The position numbers and the translations under genes are program-made. 53,131 nucleotides of DNA from positions 1-53,131 of the forward strand of contig JAKBTL010000060.1 in NCBI GenBank assembly GCA_021844425.1, read 5' to 3'. Below the pieces are notes generated by a model. The model was given only the letters and a program-made list of their open reading frames with translations. It searched no databases and was not told the DNA's origin. This DNA is from Actinomycetes bacterium (GTDB taxonomy: Bacteria > Actinomycetota > Acidimicrobiia > Acidimicrobiales > RAAP-2). Shown piece after piece: positions 31,206-41,474 of this stretch; within the stretch, counting starts at the first letter, position 1; each line of letters opens with the position of its first letter.

Positions 31206-32920
31206 CCGAGACCGGGGCCGAGACCGGGGCCGGGGCCGGGGCCGAGACCGAGACCGGGGCCGGGGCGGAGACCGAGACCGGGGCCGGGGCGGAGACCGAG
31301 ACCGGGGCCGCCGGGGCCGCCGGGGCCGCCGGGGTGCCGCCGCGCGGACGATGGAGACCCGCAGCAGGCGGATGGGTGCTCCTCGCGTGTGTCGTCGTCA
31401 CGTTCGCCAACTTCGCCGTCTGGTCCTGGGCCACCCCGCTCTTCGCCGCGCCCGACGAGCCGACGCAGGTCGCCCGGGCGGCGGCGGTCGTGCGCGGCGA
31501 GCTCGTGGGGGCGACCGTCGGCAGCGACCGCAACGCCTTCACGTCGGTGACGGTCCCGGCGGTGTTCGCCCACGACGGCCCGCTCGTCACGTGCTTCCAG
31601 TTCCGCCCCGACGTGCCAGCGTCGTGCGAGCCGCAGGTGCCGACCTCGACGAGGGCGGTCCCCGTCGAGACGTACGTGGGCCGCTACCCTCCGCTCTACT
31701 ACCTGATCGTTGGCCTCCCCTCGCTCGTCGAGCCGAACGCGCGCGGCATCTACCTCATGCGGCTCATGAGCGCGTTGCTCGATGCCGTCCTCGTGTCGTT
31801 GGCGCTGTTCGCGGTCGTGCGGTGGTCGGCGAAGCCGCTGCTCTTGGTGGCCGTCATGGCTGCAGCGTCGCCGATGGCGTGGTTTCTCGGGGGGGTCGTG
31901 AACCCGAGCGGGTTCGAGATCGCCGCTGCAATTTGCCTGTGGACGACGGGCGCGATCCTCGTCCTGGAGCATGCCGCTGCGCCGCCGCCCGGCCTCGTCG
32001 CGCTCGTGGCGGGCTCGCTCTGCGTCTTCCTCCTCGCGCGGCCGCTCTCGCCGCTTTGGTGCGCGATCGCGGTCGCGGTGCTCGCCGCGACCGCAGGGTG
32101 GCGGCGCGTGCGTGCGCTGTTCGCCAACCGCTCGGTGCTGTGGACGATCCCGCCTGTGGCGGCGTGCGGCGCCGTCGCAATGGGCTGGATCGTCGAGGAG
32201 CACTCCTTGGACCTCACGCCCTCGACGGCGCCGGTGCCGCACCCAGAGACGTTCACTCGGCTCGTGCCGGCGATCGTCGCACACACCCCTCTGTGGCTCG
32301 AGGAGATGGTCGGGGTGTTCGGGTGGCTCGACACGTTCTCGCCGGTGCTCACCTACGCGCTGTGGGGTGCTGTCGTCGGTGCGTTCGTCGTCTTCGTCTG
32401 GGTCCGCGCCGTGCGGGGAGCGTCCGAGGCGAGGGAAGCGGTGGCGGTGGGGCTGCTGGTCCTGGCAGTGGTCGTCCTCCCAGTGGCGATCGTCTACAGC
32501 CAGGTCCACCGGCTGGGGATCGTCTGGCAGGGGCGAGACATCATGCCGCTTGCCGTCGGGGTCCCGATCGCCGCCGTCGCCGTCGCAGGGGGCGACCGGG
32601 CGCTGCGGCGCTGGAACGGCCGCGTCACCCTGTGGGCCGGCGCGGCGGCGTGCACGGCGCTCGGCGCGGCGGGCGTCGCCGCGTTCTTCGAGGCGCTGAG
32701 GCGCTACGCCGTCGGCGTCGACGGACCGATCGACTTCCTCTCGGGAACATGGCACCCGCCGGTCGGCAGCGCGGCAGCGCTGGCGGCGGCGTTCGTGTCC
32801 GTCGCAGTGCTGGCCCTCGGGGTCTGCTTCGGCATCGCCCGCGCACGTTCATCGAATTCCGGCGTACCACCAGGTAGCCTGGCACCTCGAGCGCCGTCGA
32901 GAACGCAGCGCGTCGGCTGA
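31202..32920 (+). CDS. DUF2142-family polytopic membrane protein (GT-C-like)
   Basis: 572 aa. The first 45 residues are Gly/Ala/Glu/Thr repeats (cytoplasmic). TM1 (WVLLACVVVTFANFAVWSW) is followed by an extracytoplasmic LFAAPDEPTQVARAAA, the DUF2142 signature acidic loop, then GRYPPLYYLIVGLPSLVE and about ten more hydrophobic segments; QGRDIMPLAVGVP near residue 440 is also typical. The fold resembles GT-C glycosyltransferases that use lipid-linked sugars. ATGA overlap with mazG. It occupies the place between mazG and eno where mycobacteria carry a lipoprotein gene. A cell-surface polysaccharide role is inferred. Confidence 0.82.
   Translation: MTETGAETGAGAGAETETGAGAETETGAGAETETGAAGAAGAAGVPPRGRWRPAAGGWVLLACVVVTFANFAVWSWATPLFAAPDEPTQVARAAAVVRGELVGATVGSDRNAFTSVTVPAVFAHDGPLVTCFQFRPDVPASCEPQVPTSTRAVPVETYVGRYPPLYYLIVGLPSLVEPNARGIYLMRLMSALLDAVLVSLALFAVVRWSAKPLLLVAVMAAASPMAWFLGGVVNPSGFEIAAAICLWTTGAILVLEHAAAPPPGLVALVAGSLCVFLLARPLSPLWCAIAVAVLAATAGWRRVRALFANRSVLWTIPPVAACGAVAMGWIVEEHSLDLTPSTAPVPHPETFTRLVPAIVAHTPLWLEEMVGVFGWLDTFSPVLTYALWGAVVGAFVVFVWVRAVRGASEAREAVAVGLLVLAVVVLPVAIVYSQVHRLGIVWQGRDIMPLAVGVPIAAVAVAGGDRALRRWNGRVTLWAGAAACTALGAAGVAAFFEALRRYAVGVDGPIDFLSGTWHPPVGSAAALAAAFVSVAVLALGVCFGIARARSSNSGVPPGSLAPRAPSRTQRVG
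31205..31334. repeat. In-frame 24-bp tandem repeat at the 5' end of the DUF2142 gene
   Basis: About three units encoding GAGAETET, then three GCCGCCGGG units (Ala-Ala-Gly). All substitutions stay within GAG/GGG/GCC/ACC codons. Confidence 0.88.
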
Positions 32921-32945
32921 GGCCGAGCGCGGACCAGGGAGCTGA

Positions 32946-34817
<1,872 letters not shown>

Positions 34818-34821
<4 letters not shown>

Positions 34822-35441
34822 GCCCCCGGCCTCGCCGTCAGTCTGCGAGCGAGGGCGACGAGCTCGAGCAGGTGACGCGGCTGCTGGGCCGACCTCCTGC
34901 CGCCGATCTCTGCGTGGTCGTGCGCAGCCCGGACGGTACGCCCGCGGTGATCGAGAACGCTCCGTTCCTACGCGACGGCACGCCGATGCCCACTCGCTAC
35001 TGGCTGGTCGATCCCGAACTTCGTACGGCGGTGTCCGCGCTCGAGTCGTGCGGCGGCGTCCGGGGCGCGGAGGCGGCGGTCGACCCCGAGACGCTCGCCC
35101 GCGCGCACGATCGCTACGCGGCGGAGCGCGACGCGCGGATCCCTGCGAACCACGACGGACCACGACCGGCCGGCGGCGTCGGCGGTACCCGCGCCGGGGT
35201 GAAGTGCCTGCACGCCCACCTCGCATGGTGGCTCGTCGGAGGTGACGATCCCGTCGGCGCCTGGGTGGCCGACCGCATCGGGCTCACGGCGCGACGCGGC
35301 GGCCAGCACCTGCGGTCCGCGGCGGTCCGCGGCGGGGTCGGAGGGGCGGTCAGCGGCGGGGTCGGAGGGGCGGTCAGCGGGGGCGCTGCGGCGTCCACAC
35401 TCGACGCGCGGCGCGCGCTGCCAGGCGGAGCCCGGCCGTGA
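34818..35441 (+). CDS. DUF501 domain protein with repeat-extended C-terminus
   Basis: 207 aa. Core at residues 15-160: VTRLLGRPPAADLCVVVRSP, VIENAPFLRDGTPMPTRYWL, then GVKCLHAHLAWWLVGGDDP with a conserved Cys and two His. The family's function is unknown; it normally lies between divIC and ppx. Here ppx is over 8 kb away. The tail carries two 24-bp repeats (GGVGGAVS) and its last 68 bases overlap the convergent methyltransferase-glycosyltransferase gene. Confidence 0.88.
35331..35378. repeat. In-frame 24-bp tandem repeat in the DUF501 gene
   Basis: Two identical 24-bp units (35331-35354, 35355-35378) encoding GGVGGAVS, in the unconserved C-terminal tail. Confidence 0.85.
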
Positions 35442-37203
35442 TCCGCCAGCTCGTCGAGCGGTGCACCTCCTCGAGCTCCCGGGTCGCAGATTCGAGGGCG
35501 TCGGTGGTCGCCTCGAGCGCGTTCTCGATGCCCTCGAGCCGTGAGCGGGCAGCGTCGAGCTCGACGTAGAGCCGGTGTGCATCCTGCTCCAGCCTCGCGG
35601 CGTACTCCGCCGCGACGTCGCCGTCGATGAGCCGGTTGCGGAGCCGAGGGAACGCGCCGCGGTCGAGGAGGAGCGGTGCCGCGCCGTGCTTCTCGATGAC
35701 CCGTTGGCGGGTCGTCTCCCACAGCGCAGGCGCATGTTGGCTCTTCGAGTCCTCGCCAACTTCCCAGGAGCGCAAGAGCGCGGTGATCGTAGGCACGCCC
35801 GAGACCCCGGAGATCGAGGCGGTCCACAAGAGGTGGTCCCAGTCCTCGAGGACGGGAAGCGACTCGTCCCACCGCAGGCCGAGCTCGGTTACGAGCGAGC
35901 GCGGGAACGCGTAGCCGTTGTTGGGCGTCCTGTTGTCGAGCAGGTGGTCGACGTGGTCGAAGTCCAAGGAGAAGACGAGCCTCGGCCGGTCGACGACCTC
36001 GTAGCCGTCTTCGCCCTCCCAGACGCCAGGACGAGCTTCGATCCGCTGGTTGGCGACCGCGGTCCGCACCACACGACCGGGGGAGCGCTGGGCTTCGTCG
36101 CGGAAGGTCTCCACCCAGTTGGCGAGCACGAGATCGTCGTCGTCGAGCATCGCGAGGTAGTCGCCCCGGGCGAGGAGCGCGCCTTCGTTGAGCGGCCGGC
36201 ACCGGCCTCCTCCCGAGACGCCTACCACGCGCACCCGGCTCGCGAACGAGTCGTGGAACTCCTCGACGAGCGTGCGCACCGAGCCCAAGGTGCGCGCGTC
36301 GCCGTCGTGGAGGAGGGTGAGCACCTCGAAGTCGTCACAGGTCTGCGCAGCAAGGCAGAGGAGGGACTCCTGCAGGGTCGCGGCACGGCGTCCCTGGGTA
36401 CGAAGCAGCACCGACAGGAACGGATGGGCTGCGCCGCCCGCCGCGTCCTCTCGGTCCGCGGCGTCTTCCACTGTACCGGGCGCGTCCGCGCGGGCCGGGG
36501 TGTACGCGCGGACCATGCGATCGACGTGCGCGTCGCCCCCCGCCATCTCCCTGAGCCTGCCCAGCAGCGCGCCGAGGGGCGTGGCCGGCTCGAGCACCGC
36601 CGCGTCGGAGGGGAAGTGCTGGTCGGAGCGTGCACGCGTGCGGTCCTCGGCGTCGAGCTCGACGAAGCCGTGAGCGGTCATGGTCGAGCGGAGGGAGGCG
36701 CTGGAAAAGTGGCGGACGTAGTCGGCCGAGAGCGTGCCCGCCGCGGTGACGTCCCATCGGCCGATCAAGAGCTTCGCGGCGACGTCGAGATGCGCGACGT
36801 TGGGCGATGCGACGAGCACCGGCGCGCCGCCGAGCTGGTCGCACAGCTCGCGGAGCCCGCCGAGGTAGGCGCCGAGATCTTCCACACGGTTGAGGGCGTC
36901 GCCGACGGCGACGGCTGCGACCCGGCGTCCTCGCAGGGCGTGCGCGAGCGCTGGTGAGAGCGACCCAGGGGTAAGGGGCTCACCCGAGACGCTCGCGTCG
37001 CCGGGGGACGCGTCCTTCGACGCGGCCACAGGATCCGTGCGCACACCCAGGTACTCGAGCCCGAGCGCTTCGACGTCGGGCGCGGCGACGCTGCTCCCCG
37101 AGGCCAGGTCGACGACGACCCCGCCAGCGGATCCGCCCGCGCGAGGAGGCAGGCGCGAGAGGAGGGACGCGACGTGGTCCGTAAGGCAGTCGGGCTCGGT
37201 CAC
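35374..37203 (-). CDS. Fusion: methyltransferase-like domain + GT2 glycosyltransferase + coiled-coil tail
   Basis: 609 aa. Residues 10-185 resemble a class I methyltransferase-like fold (GGVVVDLASGSSVAAP, LEYLGVRTDP, a VAVGDALNRVEDLGAYL acidic strand). Residues 260-480 are a GT2 domain: PFLSVLLRTQ, the nucleotide-binding acidic run LDDDDLVLANW (353-363) and LPVLEDWDHLLWT as catalytic base region. Residues about 540-590 form a coiled coil (AHRLYVELDAARSRLEGI, ATTDALESATRELEEV) ending in STSWRITAGLR, a tail common on polysaccharide GTs. The glycine loop of the methyltransferase is weak, so activity is uncertain. Overlaps the upstream double-GT4 stop by four bases (GTGA): same operon. Confidence 0.82.
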   Translation of the reverse strand: MTEPDCLTDHVASLLSRLPPRAGGSAGGVVVDLASGSSVAAPDVEALGLEYLGVRTDPVAASKDASPGDASVSGEPLTPGSLSPALAHALRGRRVAAVAVGDALNRVEDLGAYLGGLRELCDQLGGAPVLVASPNVAHLDVAAKLLIGRWDVTAAGTLSADYVRHFSSASLRSTMTAHGFVELDAEDRTRARSDQHFPSDAAVLEPATPLGALLGRLREMAGGDAHVDRMVRAYTPARADAPGTVEDAADREDAAGGAAHPFLSVLLRTQGRRAATLQESLLCLAAQTCDDFEVLTLLHDGDARTLGSVRTLVEEFHDSFASRVRVVGVSGGGRCRPLNEGALLARGDYLAMLDDDDLVLANWVETFRDEAQRSPGRVVRTAVANQRIEARPGVWEGEDGYEVVDRPRLVFSLDFDHVDHLLDNRTPNNGYAFPRSLVTELGLRWDESLPVLEDWDHLLWTASISGVSGVPTITALLRSWEVGEDSKSQHAPALWETTRQRVIEKHGAAPLLLDRGAFPRLRNRLIDGDVAAEYAARLEQDAHRLYVELDAARSRLEGIENALEATTDALESATRELEEVHRSTSWRITAGLRLAARAARRVWTPQRPR

Positions 37204-39905
37204 GTCTGCCGTGCCCGCTGGCGCACGCGGTCGAGAACCAACGCGGAGGTCTTCACGAGCCCGTGCCGTCGGACGGCACCGACCCCGCGTCGCGCCAGCG
37301 TGCCAAGGCGCATCCGGGAGGGAGCGGCGGGGACCGGCGGACGGACCGGCTCAGGCTCGCCGTAGGGCTCCAGCACGATCGGCTCGTACGGCTCGTCGGC
37401 GAGCACCGGTTGCCACGTGCTCCCACGGGTGTCTCGCAGCTCGGCGGAGCGGAGGATCTCGAGGTAGCGCCTGGCCTGGGTCCAGGGGCCGAAGCCGAGG
37501 AGCGCGTCGCGCCTTGCCCGCTGACCGAGCCGCCGCCGGAGCACGTCATCGGCCAGGAGCGTTGCCAACGCCCGCGCCCACTCGTCGGGGTCGCCGGCGA
37601 GCATGCCGTTCACGCCGTGCTCGACGACCTCTTGGAAGGGGTGGGTCGGGCTCGCGATGGTGGGCGTCGCCGAGAGCCCGGCCTCGAGCCACTTGACGGC
37701 GCTCTTCGCCTCGTTGAACCGGCTGGCCAGCTCGAGCGGCGCGAGGTTCACGTCGAGAGTGCGCAGGAGCTTCGGCAACGCGGTCCACGGCTGGAACGGC
37801 ACCCGCACGAGCCGGTCCCCGAGCCTTTGGCTCGCAGCGCCCGGCGTCAGCTTGCCGACCAGCCACAGCTCGGCGTCGTCGACCGGCTCGAGCGCGCGCA
37901 CGACGGCCTCTTCGACCATCGCCCAGTCCCGGTCGTGCGTGTCGGTGCCGCTCAAGTAGCCCACTCGCACCGGTCCGGGGACTGGCTCCTGCCCGAGTGC
38001 GGCGTCCGCGAGCCTGCTCATCACGAGCCCCACACCGTTGGAGAACCGGAAGCTGGGAAGGCCGGTGACCGCCGAGGCGTGGTCGCAGAGGGGCTGAGTG
38101 CTGCCGATGAACCCGTCGCACAGCTCCATGGTGGTCCGGTAGCGGCGCACGCCCTGCATCCATAGTTCGCGCTCGGCACCGGAGAGGATCTGCAGCGCGG
38201 GGATCTCGGGCTCGAGGTCGGGGTCGAAGATCAGGTCGTCCACGTCGAAGAGGACCGGGGTGCCGCGCCTGCGGACGTCTGCGACGAAGCCCTGCACCTG
38301 AGAGGTGGCAGGCACGCGGTAGACGACGACCACGTCCGCCGACCTCGCGAGCTCGACGACGTCGGGATGCCGGTAGTGGCGGACGTCTGCATGCACCCCG
38401 AGCAGGCTGAGCGCCTCCGCCGGCAGGTGCGCGCGGTATCGAAGCGGCGCGCCGTCGATGCCGACGACGAAGAGCACGCGTTCGACGACGCGCCCCTGCT
38501 CTTGCGAACCTGGGGCGGTCGGACATCCCGATTCGCCTCTTCCCTCCCGGGTCGCCTCCCGGGTCGCGAGGGTCGCCTCCCGGGTCGCGAGGGTCGCCTC
38601 CCGGGTCGCGAGGGCCGCCTCCCGGGTCGCGAGGGTCGCCTCCCGGGTCGCGAGGGCCGCAGCGTAGACGGTCTCGAGGCGGTCGCAGTGCGCCTCGATG
38701 CTGGTGAGCTGGCCGCCGAGCGCGCCGCCCTGTAGACGTGCGAGCAGAGTGCGGTCCTCGATCAGCTCCGTCATCGCGGCGGCGAGCGCGCCCGGGTCGT
38801 CTTGGGGGACGACGAGCCCGTTGACCCGATCGGTGACGACCTCTTCGGGGCCGAGGCACGTCGTGGTGAGCACCGCGACGCCCATTGCGAGCGCCTCGCG
38901 AGTGAGGATCGAGTACGTCTCTTGCATGACCGAAGGGATGAGCAGGACGTCGGCGTCCGACAGCACCGCGGTGAGCTCGTCGGGCGCGAACGGCGGATGG
39001 GTCCGGACGAAGGGTGCCAGCGGCTCCTCGCCGGCGGCGACGACGGGCTGGTCGACCCCGTAGAGGTCTGCGGTCCATCCCGGCCTGGAGCCAAGCGAAC
39101 GCAGCGCCTCGCAGAGGACCCGAAGACCCTTCATCGGGTCTGCGCCTCCGGCGAAGAGGAACCGGACGTCACGGTGCCGGGCGGCGAGCGGGCGGCGAGC
39201 GGGCACCTCGCCGCGCCGGTCCGCTGCAGCGCCTTCACCGACTCCCTCGACCGGGTTGTCGACGACCACCAGCTGACCGGGCGGGACGCCGTTCGCGCGC
39301 AGGACGGCGGCGGAGCTCTCGGACACCGCGAGGACGCGTGCTGCCAGGGCGAGCGCCGCCGTCGTCCACCGAGCGCGTTCGTCTAGCCATGCCCTGTCGA
39401 CCGCGCAGGAGCAGACGCCGGCCACGACGACGGGGCAGCAGGGGTGGTAGTCGCGGTTGCAGAGGAACTGGCGCCCGCACCACCACCAGAAGTCGTGGGC
39501 AGTGACCACGAAGGGGATCCCCGAGTGCGCCGCCTCGACCAGGAGCCCTGCGCCGAGCCCCTGCATCGAGTGGAAGTGCACGATGTCCGGTTCGAACGCG
39601 CGCAGCACGTTGGCGAATTCCGCTCGCGCGGCCGGGTTGTCGAAGTTCAGCCGGCTGCCCCAGTCGATGGCGTCGTTGGTGGTGAACCAGCGGACCGGGA
39701 CCGCTCCGCCGTCCTTTCCGTCACCTTTTCCCACGGCGGGGTCGTCGAAGGCGTCCCCGCTGCGGTGCGCCGGACCGATCCATCCTGCGAAGACCCTCAC
39801 GTCATTGCCTCGGCGTGCGAGCTCGAGCGCGCTGCGCAGCGGCACCAGCGTGCCCCCGCTGACGAAGTTCGGCGGGAAGTGCGCCGAGACGACGAGCACC
39901 TTCAC
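37200..39905 (-). CDS. Double GT4 glycosyltransferase joined by a tandem-repeat helical linker
   Basis: 901 aa from GTG 39905, which overlaps the upstream stop (GTGA). Domain 1 (1-410): KVLVVSAHFPPNFVSGGTL, a cysteine-rich insert (WWWCGRQFLCNRDYHPCCP, Cys143-167), FAGGADPMKG and QETYSILTREALAMGVAV with the EX7E motif. Linker 417-454: five 7-residue units (A)LATREAT. Domain 2 (475-880): VLFVVGIDGAPLRYRAHLP, VLFDVDDLIFDPD, VGYLSGTDTHDRDW and FNEAKSAVKWLEAGLSATP. Two retaining glycosyltransferases in one chain suggest successive sugar additions. The long in-frame reading upstream of 39905 is antisense/out of frame to the neighbouring gene and is excluded. Sugars unknown. Confidence 0.88.
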   Translation of the reverse strand: MKVLVVSAHFPPNFVSGGTLVPLRSALELARRGNDVRVFAGWIGPAHRSGDAFDDPAVGKGDGKDGGAVPVRWFTTNDAIDWGSRLNFDNPAARAEFANVLRAFEPDIVHFHSMQGLGAGLLVEAAHSGIPFVVTAHDFWWWCGRQFLCNRDYHPCCPVVVAGVCSCAVDRAWLDERARWTTAALALAARVLAVSESSAAVLRANGVPPGQLVVVDNPVEGVGEGAAADRRGEVPARRPLAARHRDVRFLFAGGADPMKGLRVLCEALRSLGSRPGWTADLYGVDQPVVAAGEEPLAPFVRTHPPFAPDELTAVLSDADVLLIPSVMQETYSILTREALAMGVAVLTTTCLGPEEVVTDRVNGLVVPQDDPGALAAAMTELIEDRTLLARLQGGALGGQLTSIEAHCDRLETVYAAALATREATLATREAALATREATLATREATLATREATREGRGESGCPTAPGSQEQGRVVERVLFVVGIDGAPLRYRAHLPAEALSLLGVHADVRHYRHPDVVELARSADVVVVYRVPATSQVQGFVADVRRRGTPVLFDVDDLIFDPDLEPEIPALQILSGAERELWMQGVRRYRTTMELCDGFIGSTQPLCDHASAVTGLPSFRFSNGVGLVMSRLADAALGQEPVPGPVRVGYLSGTDTHDRDWAMVEEAVVRALEPVDDAELWLVGKLTPGAASQRLGDRLVRVPFQPWTALPKLLRTLDVNLAPLELASRFNEAKSAVKWLEAGLSATPTIASPTHPFQEVVEHGVNGMLAGDPDEWARALATLLADDVLRRRLGQRARRDALLGFGPWTQARRYLEILRSAELRDTRGSTWQPVLADEPYEPIVLEPYGEPEPVRPPVPAAPSRMRLGTLARRGVGAVRRHGLVKTSALVLDRVRQRARQT
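38551..38655. repeat. Five 21-bp tandem repeats in the double-GT4 linker
   Basis: Units start at 38551, 38572, 38593, 38614 and 38635, differing only by GTCGCC/GCCGCC. On the minus strand they encode LATREAT/LATREAA heptads. Confidence 0.95.
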
Positions 39906-41233
39906 GTGACCCGCCTGCGGACGGCGCGGTACGCGGAGCGGGCGGACCGCAATCCCCATGGCGCCAGCTCCCGCTCCGTGGGCGGTCCCCGGTCCGGCTC
40001 GCCCGCCTGCTGCGACGCTGTCGCGCTCGGGCCGCAGGGGGCGCGGTCCGCCGCCCGCCAGGGGTCCGCGCAGTATTCGAGGAGCGGCGCGGCCACCTTG
40101 TCCCAGCGGAACCGCTGCGCCGCCGCCCTGACGGTCTCTCGGCTCGGAGGTGCGTCGACCATCTGCCGGATGCCTTCGGCGACTGCATCGACGTCTCCTG
40201 GGGGCACGGCGACCCCGATGTCCTCGTCCTCGACGAGCTGGCTCAGCACGTCGCCGGCGGTCAGCACCGTCGGAAGGCCGGCCCACAGGTAGTCGAGGAC
40301 ACGGGTGCGAAAGGAGAACCTTGCCTCCAGGTGCTCGAGGTTCGTGCTGACGCCGATCGTCGCGTCGAGCAGCGCCGCGCCCCGCTGCTCGTAAGGGACC
40401 CATGAGGAGTTGAAGGCCACGCTCGACGGCACCATATCGAGATCGTTGGCCATGGTGCGGAGCGTCTCGGCGACGGGCATCGCAGGGATCTCCGGGTTCG
40501 GATGACCCATCCCCATGAAGACGAGGAAGATGTCCGGGAGCTCGCCGCGGAGCCGGTGCACGGCTTCGAGCACGGTGATCGGGTCGAGCCAGTCGTAGAC
40601 CCCGCCCCCCCACAAGATGACGGGCCACGCCCGTCCCCCCGGTGGGAGGAGACCCGCGAGACCCGGCCCGTCGTGGGCGGGAGGCTGCGCGGGCACGCCG
40701 AAGGGCACCACCGCGAGCATCCGCTCGAGCCCTTCGTCGCCGTGGTGGGTCCGGGCGTTGACGCGGCCGACGGCGGTGAGCGACCCGAGCCAGAAGTCCC
40801 GCTGCCGCTCGCTCGCGCACAGGAAGAAGTCGCCGCGGGCGAGGTCCTGGTTCACGACGTCGTTCAGCTGGCGCACCACCGCGTCGGTCTCGTCGAGCGA
40901 CGTGGACCACCTCGCCAGGTTCTCGAGGTGGTAGGGGTCGTAGACGTCGATCACGACCGGCTTGTCGGTGGACCGCACGTTGGGGTACCGGGTGACGACG
41001 CTGCCGGGACCGACGAGGACCGTCATCCAGTCGCACAGCTCGGCGACCGCCTGGTGGTCTGCGAAACGGACGTCCATCTTGGGATGGCTCCGGCTGCATG
41101 CGACGGAGCTCACCAGGATCACGTCGTGGTCGGAGGACAGCACCTCGGCGAGGTGCCAGGCGCGGATGGCCGGACCAGGCATCGCCTCGGTCAACGGATC
41201 CGTCGTGATGAACAACACGCGTTGACGGGTCAT
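39902..41233 (-). CDS. GT4-like glycosyltransferase
   Basis: 443 aa from ATG 41233. RVLFITTDPLTEAMPGPAIR then AWHLAEVLS at the N-terminus, DVYDPYHLENL, FFLCASERQRDFWLGSL, VILWGGGVYDWLDPITVLEA, VFMGMGHPNPEIP and a C-terminal LDYLWAGLPTVLTAGD. This is the family of GT4-like enzymes that lack the canonical EX7E. It is clearly paralogous to the C-terminal half of the divergent gene at 41475-43784, sharing GPAIRAWH(L/M)AE, the CASE(R/K)QRD block and MG..HPNPE. First gene of a three-gene overlapping minus-strand operon (with 37200-39905 and 35374-37203). Confidence 0.85.
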   Translation of the reverse strand: MTRQRVLFITTDPLTEAMPGPAIRAWHLAEVLSSDHDVILVSSVACSRSHPKMDVRFADHQAVAELCDWMTVLVGPGSVVTRYPNVRSTDKPVVIDVYDPYHLENLARWSTSLDETDAVVRQLNDVVNQDLARGDFFLCASERQRDFWLGSLTAVGRVNARTHHGDEGLERMLAVVPFGVPAQPPAHDGPGLAGLLPPGGRAWPVILWGGGVYDWLDPITVLEAVHRLRGELPDIFLVFMGMGHPNPEIPAMPVAETLRTMANDLDMVPSSVAFNSSWVPYEQRGAALLDATIGVSTNLEHLEARFSFRTRVLDYLWAGLPTVLTAGDVLSQLVEDEDIGVAVPPGDVDAVAEGIRQMVDAPPSRETVRAAAQRFRWDKVAAPLLEYCADPWRAADRAPCGPSATASQQAGEPDRGPPTERELAPWGLRSARSAYRAVRRRVT

Positions 41234-41474
41234 CGACCGATCGATGATCCCCGCAGGTGGTCGGTGTCGCGCGGGGCTACGATCATGGGTAGTCCTTAGC
41301 ACCACCGGCGTATCGGTACCAACGACCCCGACATCATGAGCTGGAACCGGTGACCGGGCGACGCTGCCGGACATGGGCGGCGCCCATCTGCAAGCGTGGG
41401 CGCCGATCGGGGTACATCGCGGTGCCGCTTGGACGCTGCGAGCTCCCGACGGACAGACGTTGTGAGGACGACTG
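41234..41474. promoter_or_regulatory. Divergent promoter region of the two paralogous GT4 genes
   Basis: 240 bases between divergent starts, the longest clear intergenic region. A GAGG Shine-Dalgarno precedes GTG 41475. I cannot resolve firm -35/-10 pairs; TACATC near 41413 and TACCCA on the minus strand near 41293 are weak -10 candidates. No gene seen. Confidence 0.4.

Noticed and set aside
24628-32755. Very long open frames on the minus strand opposite rplY, pth, mfd, mazG and the DUF2142 gene (up to over 600 codons)
   Set aside because: They are antisense to full-length recognisable proteins, are Arg/His/Asp-biased and show no domains; long shadow frames are expected at this GC content.
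38551-38655. CRISPR-like array
   Set aside because: The 21-bp copies are contiguous with no spacers and encode a heptad repeat in frame; the same holds for the 30-bp array at 46521-46655.
39906-41099. In-frame upstream extension of the double-GT4 gene (about 400 more codons)
   Set aside because: It overlaps the GT4 gene at 39902-41233 in another frame on the same strand and reads as Arg/Pro-rich noise; GTG 39905 in a GTGA overlap is the natural start.
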